The position numbers and the translations under genes are program-made. A stretch of 64,000 nucleotides of DNA, taken from the NCBI GenBank assembly GCA_002049455.2, contig KV918839.1:186001-250000 (forward strand), given 5' to 3'. Positions 22,851 to 32,794 of the stretch are shown piece by piece. How positions within the stretch are numbered: position 1 is the first letter of the stretch; every line of letters starts with the position of its first letter. Source of the stretch: Porphyra umbilicalis. Its lineage: Eukaryota > Rhodophyta > Bangiophyceae > Bangiales > Bangiaceae. The notes under the pieces are model-generated. The model saw only the letters and a list, made by a program, of their open reading frames with translations. It was not told the origin of the DNA and made no database searches.

Positions 22851-23115
22851 CGGCTGTCGTAGCCGCAACGGCAGCGACGCCGTGCAGCGGTTTAAACTGG
22901 GGCGGGGTCGGCTCGAGCGTCGGTGCTTGGGGCCCCGCCTTGCCCTCTGGCTTGAGCGCGGCAGCCTGTTGTTGTAGACCTTTGCGGCCGGCAGCGGCGA
23001 CGACGGCGGCGGCAGTTGCCGACTGCTGTTGCTGTTGCTGCTGCTGAGAGGCAGCGGCTGGGAAGTGGCCGCCGCTGTTTTTTGGTGCTTCATCTGCTGG
23101 CACTGCAAGGTGCAC
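22414..23115 (-). CDS. Possible Gln/Ala-rich low-complexity protein
   Basis: Begins MHLAVPADEAPKNSGGHF, then an eight-glutamine run and a reasonably mixed stretch (KPEGKAGPQAPTLEPTPPQF) before becoming Arg/Gly-rich. Only the first ~120 codons look like protein. It lies just downstream of, and on the same strand as, the damaged Cu+-ATPase gene. No domain seen; could be non-coding. Confidence 0.25.
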   Translation of the reverse strand: MHLAVPADEAPKNSGGHFPAAASQQQQQQQQSATAAAVVAAAGRKGLQQQAAALKPEGKAGPQAPTLEPTPPQFKPLHGVAAVAATTAAAHDALAAAPPGGGVAGTARAGTPSYPGGLPAAKAAAAANARTTGARPGAGEGRSHGAPGGAGGGGGQSADVGAPTAHLRAQYGRRPGAVAPPRRGRRRGVGVRAPPGRRPRSCYAVGLRQSRACPPVRRRQERRWRRRRPQMCV

Positions 23116-23250
23116 TTAAGGTGCGTTTGTAGGGTGCCTGCGGCGTTTTGCGTTGTGCTGGGTGCTCCACGAAAGCTTCCTGCGGCAGATGCTGCAGGCA
23201 GAGCCCTCGTTGTGGCTCAAGCGCTTGTCCTGAGGGTGGCTGCTTCTTCT

Positions 23251-23334
23251 GTTGATGTTGATGAGGATGTTGCTGCTGACAATGCTGCTGCTGTTGATGT
23301 TGATGAGGATGTTGCTGCTGACAATGATTCTGCT
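23251..23334. repeat. 42-bp tandem duplication with CTG/TTG microsatellite surroundings
   Basis: GTTGATGTTGATGAGGATGT... is present twice (starts at 23251 and 23293). Interrupted CTG/TTG repeats flank it from about 23020 to 23450 and run into the 3' end of the Cu+-ATPase frame. Confidence 0.8.
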
Positions 23335-23426
23335 GTTGCTGCTCTTAATGCTGTTTTGTCGTTTGTGCTGTTGTTACTTTTGCTGCTGCTGCGTTGACGT
23401 TGTCGTCGTCGATGCTCATGCTGTTG

Positions 23427-26400
23427 CTACTGTTCGTGCTGTTGCTGCTGGGACGCGACCGCCGCCAAATCCGCCGCCACCGCCACGTCGGCGAGCGCCG
23501 AGCGCACGAGCACCACGCCCGCACTCTCCGCCGCCGCTGCCGAGCCGGCGCCCATCGCCACGCCAACGTCCGCGGCGGCGAGCGCCAACGCGTCATTGAT
23601 GCCGTCGCCAACAAACGCAACGCGGCGGTAGCGGGACGCGGGCGGCAGCGCGTCGCGCGCGGCGGCGACAGCGTCCGTCTTTGCCCACGGCAACGCGCCC
23701 GCTACGACGGGGGCGGGGGGGATGCCGACGCGGTCCGCCACCGCCGCCGCCGTCGCCGCCGCGTCGCCCGTGACCATCCACACGGCCATGCCCGACCGCG
23801 TGAGGTGCGCGACGACGGCCGACGCGTCGGGACGGAGGGTGTCTTCAATCGCCACCGCCGCCGCCGTCGGCGTGCCGTCAATGGAGACGAGGACCACCGT
23901 TGCGCCGCGGGCCGCCCACGCAGTCAGGTCGGCGGCCGTCGCCGGCGGGGGCGCCCACGTCGGCGAGCTGTCGGCCATCCACGGACCGGAGCCGACAGCA
24001 ACGACACGGCCGTCGGTGAGGGTGGCGACGATCCCCCGGCCGGGGGCGGCCTCAGAATCGACGATGCCCACCCCGTCGGCCGCCACGCCGACGCCCTCAC
24101 GCACGTGCGCGACGAGCGCGCGCGCGAGCGGGTGCTCCGACACGGCTTCGGCGGCGGCGAGGGCGGACCACGTGGCGTCTGACACGGCCACGTCGGCGGG
24201 TCCGCGCGCGCCGTCGGCAGCGACGCCGTCCAAGCGGACGGCCCCTGTGACGCGGGGCTTGCCCTCGGTCAACGTGCCCGTCTTGCCAAAGAGGACGACG
24301 CCGAGCCCCGCAGCCGCCTGCAGCGCCTCCGCCCCCCCCTTGAAGAGGATGCCGTGGCGCGACGCGCCAACGGCGGTCGCGACCATTACCGCCGACGGCG
24401 TTGCGAGGCGGAGCGCACACGGACACGCAATGACGAGCACGGCGAGCGCAAAGAGGAGCGCAAAGAGCACGTCCCCCTCGGCCGCCGCCCGCGTGGGGGG
24501 GAAGGCCCCGCCGGCGGCCAGGCCGTACCACACAGCAAGCGTGGAGCCCGCACACGAGACGACGGCGGGCACAAACACCGCGCTGACGCGGTCGGCAAAC
24601 GCCTCGATCGGCGCGCGCGCCGTCTGCGCCTCGTCGACGAGGGCCATGATGCGGGAAAGGACGCCGCCCTCGCCCGCAGCCGTGACGCAGACGACCGCCA
24701 GGGCGGCCGACGCGTTGAGGGAGCCCACATAAACCTCGTTGCCGGGGGTCTTCGCAGCCGGCCGCGCGTCCCCCGTCAGCATCGACTCATCGACCGACAG
24801 CGGGGTGGCCGCTGGCGTCGGTGCGCGACCGTTGCCGCCACCGCCGCTGCAGTGCGCCGCACCGTCGGCGGCGCCGGCGCCGAGCACCACCCCGTCGACG
24901 GGAAAGCTCGCGCCCGGCCGCACCCACACCATATCCCCCGGCGACAAGAGCCCAACGGGCACCCCGTCGGCAGCGACGGCGCGGCCGCCCGGCGCCGCCA
25001 CCGTCGCCGTCGACGGGGCGAGCGCGGCGAGCGCCGACACCCCCGCGGCGGCGCGCCCCTTGGCGAGGGCCTCGAGCCACTTGCCAAAGTGCACAATCGT
25101 GAGCACAATCGTGAGCAGCAGGGCGGCCGTCTCAAACACCGTCCCTTCCGCCAACCCCGCCCCGCCGGCCGCGTCGCGTTGAGCACGACGACCGTGGCAG
25201 AAAGGACGTACGCCACCGACGTGCCGAGCGCAAAGAGCACGTCCATCGACGCGCGGCGGCCGCGGACGGTGTACCACGAGCCGCGGTAAAAGCCGGCGCC
25301 GGCCACAGCCTGGACGGGAGTGGCGAGCGCCCACGCGGTCACGTCAATGAGTGGTACGCGCCGCGACGCCACGAGCGACGCGTCGAGCACCGCCGCCGCG
25401 GCGGCCACGTGGCGCACGACCATGGTCACCACCAAGAGGGGCACCGTCAAGACCACCGCAAAGAGGCAGAGCGCGAGGTAGTGGCGGCCGGCGGCGTGTA
25501 GGGACGCCTGCACGTCAGCGCCGGCGGCGCCCGCCGCGACCGCCGCCGCGCTCGTCGCAGTAAACGGGAGGCGCCCGCGGGTGGCCGCCTCAAACGCCCT
25601 CACCGCATCGATTTTGGGGCTGAGGCCGGGCACCGCCGCCGCCGACGGCGGGCCACCGCCGACGCCGCCGTAACCGCCGCCGTCGCCGCCGCCGCCGCCG
25701 CGCGGCGCCGCCACCGCGCCCGCCCCGCCGCCGCCCTCCTCGTCTGACGAGTCCGCGTCCGACGCGACGAGCACGGCGAGCCCCCCCCCCCCCCAGGCGG
25801 CGCAGCCCCCCGCACGCGCACGCGCACGACCGTCGGCGCGCCGCGGCGCGCGGCGCAGTGCCACCACCCCCCGACCCACGCCGGGTGGAGGGCCCACCGC
25901 CCCCCCCGGCGGCCCGCTTCCCCCCCATCCCCCCCATTCCCCCCCCCCCCCCGACGGGGCGGCGAGCGGATCCGCCGCCGTCGCCACCGGCGACCGGCCG
26001 CCCGTCGGCCCGCCGCCCGCACCCCCATCTTCGTCGGCGGGCACCCCCCCCACAAGCGCCTGTGCGGCGGCCACCCTGTCCATGCGGCGTAGCAGCCCCA
26101 CCGCCTCGGCGGCGGCGGCGGGAGTGGCAATCCGCAACACCGCCACGTCCGCGGCGCCGCCCCCCGCCGCCGCGTCGCCGCGCGCCGTCACGGTGGCGGT
26201 GTAGCCGACGCGGCCGAGCGCGGCGGCCGGCGCCGTGCCGTCGACGAGGCCCGCGTCGGTGACCGTCTCCGCCGCGCGGCCGGCGAGGAGGTTGACGCGC
26301 GCGGCAGACACGTCCGGGAGGGCGGTCAGCGTCGACTTGGCCTTGCCGACGCAGGTAGCGACGAGGGCGGCGCCTCGACGAGGCGCTGCGTGACGACCAC

Positions 26401-27224
26401 CCCAACGTCCGTCGGCAACACCAGGTCTGACGAGCAGCAGCACGAGGCCGCGCCGCACCCACAGTTGAAGCGGCGCACGCGGCGGCGCTTGACGAGGCCA
26501 CTGCCGCTGCTGCCGGCAGCGGCGGCGGCGCCGGCGCCGGCAGTGGCCGCGCGGCCGCCGCCCTTGACGACGCGCGCCGACGCGTCGGCGGGCGGCGGCG
26601 CCGCAGCCGCCGCCGCCGCCACCGTCGCCGCCGGCGTCGCCGTTTTGCCGACGCCCGCCACCGCGCGCACCCCACAACGACGCGCGGCGGCGGCGACGAC
26701 GACGCCCGCCACCGCGCGCACCCCGCAACGACGCGCGGCGGCGGCGACGACGACCCCCGCCACCGCGCGCACCCCGCAACGACGCGCGGCGGCGGCGACG
26801 ACGACACCGCCGCCGCCGGCGCCCACGTGACGACCATGGTCGCCGACGGGAGGTCCACGGCGATGGCCGCCACGCCGTCCACGGCAGCGACCGCGTCGCG
26901 CACGACCGCCACGCAACGCCCGCACGTCATGCCCGCCACCGTAAACGCCGTGCACGACGCCGCGTCGGTGGTGGGGGCGGCGGCGGCCGCCGCCACCGGC
27001 ATGGCGGCCTTGCAGACGCCCGCCACCGCCGCCGCCACCGCCGCCGCCGCGGTCGGCGCCGACGCGGCGGGCGGGGACGCGTAGGTGACGGCCATGGCGC
27101 CCGACGCGAGGGCCACGTCGACGGCGGCGACGCCGGGCAGGGCGCCGACGGCGGCCGAGACGCGCCCGACGCAGCGGCCGCACGTGAGGCCCGTGACGGT
27201 GTAGCGGCGGACGGGCGCCGCCAT
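23427..27224 (-). pseudogene. P1B-type Cu+-ATPase gene, catalytically altered and truncated
   Basis: Copper exporter family (ATP7/CCC2/RAN1-like). From ATG at 27224: HMA domain 1 (GLTCGRC), HMA domain 2 (AGMTCGRC, near 26940), a repeat linker, a Cys-rich CGCGAASCCC segment, a degenerate third HMA (ATCVGKAKSTLTALPDV), membrane segments ending DVLFALGTSVAY, actuator (VDESMLTGDARPAAK, 24.75 kb), the transport motif ACPCALRLATPSAV (24.4 kb), the phosphorylation loop, SEHPLARAL, MVTGD and FVGDGINDALAL. Three frame changes separate these blocks (between about 26.8 and 26.5 kb, near 26.38 kb and near 25.16 kb). The invariant phospho-acceptor Asp of DKTGT is Gly (LFGKTGTLTEG, ~24.28 kb), and the TGE of the actuator is TGD. 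After SALADVAVAADLAAVAS the frame enters a CAG repeat and stops, so the last two membrane helices are missing. Probably a pseudogene; sequence errors could explain the frame changes but less easily the missing Asp. Confidence 0.85.
26650..26802 (-). repeat. Three tandem 51-bp repeats in the Cu+-ATPase linker
   Basis: GACGCCCGCCACCGCGCGCA... three times, exactly 51 bp each with three substitutions overall. The unit equals 17 codons, so length variation would keep frame. It lies between the second and third metal-binding domains, where linker length is free to vary. Confidence 0.9.
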
Positions 27225-27399
27225 GGGTGGGGGCAAAAAAGGGGCAGCGGGACCACGACCAGGGGGGGGAGGACGGGCGACTGGGAGGAGGCAGTGGGCG
27301 GCGGGGACCACGGTGGCCACAGCGGCGGCTGCCTGCTACGGCCCTGCAGCGGTGAGCATCGCCTTCGCGACCGCCTCTGGCACCGCCGGCGGCGTCGCG

Positions 27400-27669
27400 T
27401 CACGTCCTGGGAGGCGGCTCGGACACGCCGGCGCGGTGGGCGCGCGCCCCCGGCCGGCAGCATCGCGTCGGGCTCAGGGGCGGGGGGCGGGCGCGCCGGG
27501 ACGGATGGCGCCACCCGCCGCTGGCGGTGACGCCGACGCCACAGAGCCTGCCCCGCCTCCAGCGCCGCCGCCGGCGACGCCGCCGGCACAAAAACAGTTG
27601 CTGCCACCGCAACGTCAGCTCGATGGAGGCGGCGAGGGCGGCGAGGGTGGTGGTCGCGGGGGCGGCGAG

Positions 27670-27703
<34 letters not shown>

Positions 27704-28147
27704 TCGAGGACCAACACCGACCGACCCACGCGGCGGGCGGGCGGATGCAACGCTTGCCGCGTGGAGCGTCGAGGCGCCGGCGTCGGGTACCAGCCTCGAA
27801 ACGCGCGGCGGGCGGAACAACGCGGCTACCGCTGCGTCGAGCGCCGAGGCGCCAGTGACCCACACGACCGCCTTCGCCGCGCGCTCGGCGGCGCTGCGCG
27901 CGTCTCCGTCCGGGCGGCGCGCCGCCGGGCTTGTTCCGGCGACGTGCCAAGCGACGGCGGTGGCGGCGCCCCGCCGGCGGCGGAGGCGGCCGCGGTAAGC
28001 GGCGGTGACGGAGGCGGCCCAAGTGAGCGGTAAAGCCCCACGGCCAAGCCGGTGGCCGGAATCCCCCCCCCTCACCGGCAGCACGAGCGTTAAGGGCACG
28101 ATAAGTGGTGCACTCTCACAGCTGGCACCGCCGCCGCCTTCGTCCAC
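27400..28147 (-). CDS. Possible unassigned protein upstream of the Cu+-ATPase
   Basis: A minus-strand frame from 28147 reads MDEGGGGASCESAPLIVPLT and stays protein-like for about 145 residues, until a GGC run near 27.68 kb pushes it into poly-Arg. A second frame beyond the run (SVLVLDAAAA...IELTLRWQQLFLC) also reads plausibly. No family recognised; it is head-to-tail with the ATPase gene. Low confidence. Confidence 0.22.
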
Positions 28148-28700
28148 AAGGTGGAGCGTCAGCGTTCGCCCACAAGGTCGAGCGTCAGCGGCGACGGAGA
28201 CGACGATGGTGGCTCCCCGCGGTGGCGGTCGCGATGGCGGCAGCGGTGTGCGAGACCAACCCCGGCACGCTCGGCGGGAGGGCCGACGCGGCGACCTTCG
28301 CGTGGAGGGGGCCGGTGGCGGCGTCCGACGCGACCAGGGGAGGGCGGCGGTGGCCGTGGGACCGGAGAGGGGCCGCGGGGGGGGGGTGGTGCCAAGGTCC
28401 GACCAGCAGTGTTGCCGGTCGACGGGCGAGTGAGGAGGGGGGTGGGGGGGGCGAGGCCGAACGGCGACGGAGGAGGGGGCGCGAGGGGGAGCTTGTGTCT
28501 AGGTGCCGCCAGCAGTGTTGCCAGCCGTCGGGCGGGGGAGGAGGGGGGTGGGGGGGGCGAGAATGGACGGCGACCCCGCGGGCGGCCGGCCGTCGGGTTG
28601 GTGCTGCAAGCAACGGCGGGGGCGACAGTAAAAGAGCAAGAGACCCGCTACGGACGCAGCCCACGCTCGCCAGTCTCCTCTGTCGATCACACGGCACACT
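28148..28700. other. G-rich spacer, no gene
   Basis: Many G runs on the plus strand (for example at 28376-28386, 28438-28450 and 28539-28558). Nothing coding supported. Confidence 0.45.
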
Positions 28701-30542
28701 TCACCGACTACTCCAACTCCTCCTCAGTGGCGCTCCCACCCGACACGTCAGCGTCATACCCGTCCAAAACTTCCTCCACATCGCTCCCCGCATGCCTCCA
28801 CCTCTTGCGGGACGGCGCCGAACCAGCCCCCGCGCTCCCACGATCCCCCAACGCACCAGCCCCTGCCCCCCGCTCGCCCCCCCCCCGTTCACAACCGGCG
28901 GTGTCACGACCGACGTCGCCACAGCGCACTCGACGACGAGGTTGTGGATCCACTTGGCGATCATAGGCAAGACGTTGACATTGGGGCTCTGCGTCCGCTT
29001 ATAGCAAAGCTGCTCGGCGACGTCCGCGGGGGAGACAGCCCCGCACGTCAGGGCCATCCCCGTCAGCACGTGGTCCTTGGCAGCCTCCACAAAGGCGGCC
29101 TCCACACCAGGGAAGTGCGGCGCGTTGGCGGAGCCGATGGCGCCCTCAAACACGGCTTTCGCCAAGTCCACTGGCGACCACAGATTGACAATAGAGTCGG
29201 AAAAAATGACTGCCTTGTCGTAAAGGGCGCGCTGTCCAGCGCGCCACACGAGATGGTCGGGTGTCGGAGGGGGGCCAGCGAGAGACAAGCCACTGCCGCC
29301 GCCGGCGGGCGCGGCGGCGGCGGGACCGCCGCCGCCGCCACCGCCGGTATGACGCACAGTGGCCGCCGACCGGTCCGCTGTCATTTGGCGGACGGCCGCG
29401 GCGGCGCGCAGCGCCGCGGCGCGCATGTCGCCCTCCGGCTGCGACACCATGCGCGCAGCCACCAGGGTGACACCGCCGTCTCTCCCCGCCCGGGACGAGG
29501 CGGTCACAAGTGAAGTGCCCGATGCTGCCCCGCCCCGCCGACCCCTGCCGGCTACGGCCACCTGCCCCCCCCCGCGCGCCGCCATCGTCTCGGCCCCCGC
29601 CACAACGCCAGAAGCCGGCGGCGCCGTCGCCGAGGCGACCGACCCGGCCCGACCACCACGTGCCGCCTGCGTCGCCGGCGTCCCCGAGGTGGCTGCGACC
29701 ATGGCGGCTCCGACAGCCGACATCCCCGGCTCGGCCAGAGCCGCCGTGACGCTATCGAAATGACGCCGGTTGTCCACTGCGTTCGTGGACGCCGGGATGG
29801 AATTGGCACGCATGACGTCCGCCGCCCCGGTGGCCGACAAACCAGTTTGAAATAAATTATTCCGAAGCAGCTCCGCGTTGCTGGCGGAGCGCTGCCGCTC
29901 GCGCCACGACGCCCAGCACTTGTCGTGGTACACCTTGACCCACTCTTTGACACACTGGTCGTCGACGATCGGGCACACAAAGTCGGAGCCCCCAAGCTCG
30001 GGTGCCGACCGCCGGCGACACGGCAGCTTGCGGTTGCCAGTGCGCACGTAGAGGGCGTCGGCGATCACGAGTGTACGGACATGGTGCCCCACCTGCTTGC
30101 AAGTCGTGCACTTCTCAGCGTGCGCGCAGCCCTGCGTTGTACACGTCTCGTCATCATAAAAAGAAGAGTCGGGGGGTAGTCTGTTGAAGCAGGGGAACAC
30201 CTTCATCTCACAGGAGCGGGCATCGTGCCCGCCCTTGCGCAACTCCCCGTCGTCCCCCCGCCCCAGATCGAAACCGCACATGGCACAGCGACCCACCATG
30301 TCGACAGGCCGTCCGTGGGGTGGTGGTAGGGATTCGTAGTGGTGCGGGTGGGCAGAATTGCGGAAGAAGATGGGGAAGTTGGGAGAAGAGCGGCGCCTGG
30401 AGGAGGAATCGCCCACAGTGCCAAGTGGGTGGCGTTCTGACTTGGGCAGATTCTGGATCCACCGTGGTGTCCTGACGGGTGCTGATTCTGGATGTGCTGA
30501 TTCTGCATCCACCGTCGACGTCTCAGCTGCAATTCCAGTCAT
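28701..30542 (-). CDS. Unknown 613-aa Cys/His-rich protein
   Basis: A long single open frame. The N-terminal third holds zinc-binding-type clusters: C86, C89, H106 and C111 (CAMCGFDLG...GGHDARSC), then C134, C139, C145, C148 and H153/H154 (CTTCKQVGHH, resembling an incomplete zinc knuckle), and further Cys at 175, 190, 197 and 209. A Gly/Ala/Val-rich linker spans about 230-420. The C-terminal part (about 430-560) is a mixed helical domain (DHLVWRAGQRALYDKAVIFS, MALTCGAVSPADVAEQLCYK). The last ~50 residues are low-complexity and may be read-through. No known family recognised. The arrangement would fit a nucleic-acid-binding protein of a mobile element or a host regulator. No terminal repeats were found around it. 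Confidence 0.5.
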   Translation of the reverse strand: MTGIAAETSTVDAESAHPESAPVRTPRWIQNLPKSERHPLGTVGDSSSRRRSSPNFPIFFRNSAHPHHYESLPPPHGRPVDMVGRCAMCGFDLGRGDDGELRKGGHDARSCEMKVFPCFNRLPPDSSFYDDETCTTQGCAHAEKCTTCKQVGHHVRTLVIADALYVRTGNRKLPCRRRSAPELGGSDFVCPIVDDQCVKEWVKVYHDKCWASWRERQRSASNAELLRNNLFQTGLSATGAADVMRANSIPASTNAVDNRRHFDSVTAALAEPGMSAVGAAMVAATSGTPATQAARGGRAGSVASATAPPASGVVAGAETMAARGGGQVAVAGRGRRGGAASGTSLVTASSRAGRDGGVTLVAARMVSQPEGDMRAAALRAAAAVRQMTADRSAATVRHTGGGGGGGPAAAAPAGGGSGLSLAGPPPTPDHLVWRAGQRALYDKAVIFSDSIVNLWSPVDLAKAVFEGAIGSANAPHFPGVEAAFVEAAKDHVLTGMALTCGAVSPADVAEQLCYKRTQSPNVNVLPMIAKWIHNLVVECAVATSVVTPPVVNGGGASGGQGLVRWGIVGARGLVRRRPARGGGMRGAMWRKFWTGMTLTCRVGAPLRRSWSSR

Positions 30543-31861
30543 TTCTCGCTGATAAGATCGCCGGCCAAAGATTGTTTCCGGAACGACCTGCGTTTCCAGG
30601 TCTTGAAGGGGGGTAAATATGAAAAAAATGCAGGGCCTTGCTAAATTACCATCGATCTTTTACCGAGAACTCACCGTTTGACCGGCCTCACGGCAAAAAG
30701 CGATGGCCCACCGCTGATTTGACCGGGAGATCGTCTCTCTCAAGACACACTGGAGACCTCCAGCAGCCAATAGCATCCGACCTACCAGATTCGTCGCCGG
30801 GGGATCCCGCACCGGACGGGCGTCTGCCGGCGACTCGGCACGTTTGCACCCGAGAAACTAAGATTTGCACGTCGGACGCACACGCACGTTGTCGAGCACG
30901 ATGCCGAATTTTTCGGCCCAGCGCCCAGATATGTCCATCGCTAATCGGCCTTAAAACAGCCGACAGGTCCCCAGGCACTCAGATCGCATGGTCCGATTAG
31001 GGGCGTGCTGAGGCGGCGAGCACGATGCGTCGCACGATGCCGAAACAGGGGGTCAGATTCGGCATATTTGAGCTGATCTTAGGACCTGGCCCACTCGGCT
31101 AGGGCAGAGGGGCACCCACATGATCGTGCAACGCGATTCCGCGGCCGCGCCCACGCGATGGGCAAGAAATGACCTTGCATGCGGACTCGGGAGCGCCACT
31201 TCTGTCAGGATTCGTTCACTTCGTCCACATCGTACCCCTCTCTGAGGGGTCTTTGAGGGGGGTCATCGTGCAACGGATGAGCGGTGTGTCCATTTTTGGG
31301 GGAAGTGCCATATGTGTCCTCGGCGTGTTTTAGCCTCGCCATCCCCTGGTTTAAACACTCTTTCTGACATTGAGGACGTGCAGGTCGGCGACGGGGGTTA
31401 AAGTTCAGTTTTGCCCGCGCCATGCTCATGCCAGCGGATGCCGTCGTCGACGTGGTTGGCGTTTTGCCCTTTTATCTTTTACATCGCTGGCTGTATCATT
31501 TTTTCCATACAGCTCTGGCCATGAGATTCTTGGGAGGTGGTAGCAACACTATCCTCTGTGCGATGTTTTGCGTGCACGCCGCCGCGCTGTACCAGTCTGT
31601 CGGAAGACCTCGCTCTTTCAGCAGCGACTGCAGCCGTTCGGCAGGAACGTGAGAGGGCTGTGGTTGGTTGGTAAACAGGTGGAACGGATGTTGTTGGCGT
31701 AGGGGCAAGACACATGAATGGGTTTCGCGAGGCGAAGAGACGAGAGTGGTCTGCCAGACGGGCTGAGGCCCTTTCTTAGCTGCGGCTTGGTTCGTGTGAC
31801 GGTTCATGTGACGATGTCGGGCGGCCAGCTATTGGCTGCAACGCGAAACAATGTGATCACA

Positions 31862-31920
31862 TGTGATCACACGAAGCAACGTCGGAAAAGAACTTTCCGA
31901 CGTTGCTTCATGTGATCACA
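31862..31920. repeat. Near-perfect hairpin, 27-bp arms and 5-nt loop
   Basis: The left arm TGTGATCACACGAAGCAACG... (31862-31888) is complementary to the right arm (31894-31920) with a single mismatch around the loop AGAAC. The left arm is preceded by a second copy of ATGTGATCAC, itself palindromic. No gene is adjacent. It may be a foldback MITE or a very short terminal-repeat element; a terminator role is less likely here. Confidence 0.85.
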
Positions 31921-32580
31921 TCGTCTGCAAAGTGGGGCATATGCTGATTTGCTGTACTGGCGCCGGTACCCACAATTTTCAAATTGCCTCCGAACGCGTC
32001 CAGTACAGGCTGAAATGGCATGTACTAGGCCATATTCGACCCCCCTCCACACTGCAAAACTTCCAATATAGTACAGAAACGATATTCGCGTTTTAGACCG
32101 CGGCGCTCCTCTGCACGCGCCCAGTATAGTAATACACTGCGCCCACAACGCGCCTGGCTGCCACTCCACGGCACCGACACTGCTCAGACATCGCGTGAGC
32201 GGGGGTCTTCCCGACGCTGGGTGGGGACACGTAGAACTCGCAGGACATCCCACGATCAAGAAGCGTAACGCGGCACCTACAAACGGCGATCTATCACGCT
32301 TCCCTTGCGGGCTGTCGTGAGGCTGTTTGTTGGTCTGCAGGGGGGCCGTTCTTGCCTCGTCTCATGCTTTTTTTCTTTGGCTGCGCTTCCTCTGCAAACA
32401 CTGCATAACATGTCAAGCAGAGTTCAGGCCAGAAAGAAGGACCAAGAATAAAAACTAAAGCGGAGGTCACACCGCCCCGGCTTGATCTCATGCTGGACCC
32501 CCGCGTGCCCTGCTGAGTGCGTCAATGAAATAGAAACGAGTAGACCAGCGTCAAACGCAAAAAAGCCAGAAAGAGATAAA

Positions 32581-32794
32581 CACGTAGCCAATCACGAGAA
32601 GCAAAGAGATCGACGAGCAACACGAAAACGCGAGACGCGCGTCAGTACAATGACACAAAAACTCAGTACGCCCGCGAGACCCGCACACACGTAGCCAATC
32701 ACGAGAAGCAAAGAGATCGACGAGGAACACGGAAGCGCGAAACGTGGGTCAGTACAATGATACAACAACCCAGTACGTCCTTGAGACCCTCACC
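32581..32794. repeat. 107-bp tandem duplication
   Basis: CACGTAGCCAATCACGAGAA... starts at 32581 and again at 32688. The copies match over about 107 bp with scattered substitutions. Confidence 0.85.

Noticed and set aside
26650-26802. Regularly spaced 51-bp repeats considered as a CRISPR array
   Set aside because: Repeats are contiguous with no spacers, lie in a gene linker, and the genome is eukaryotic.
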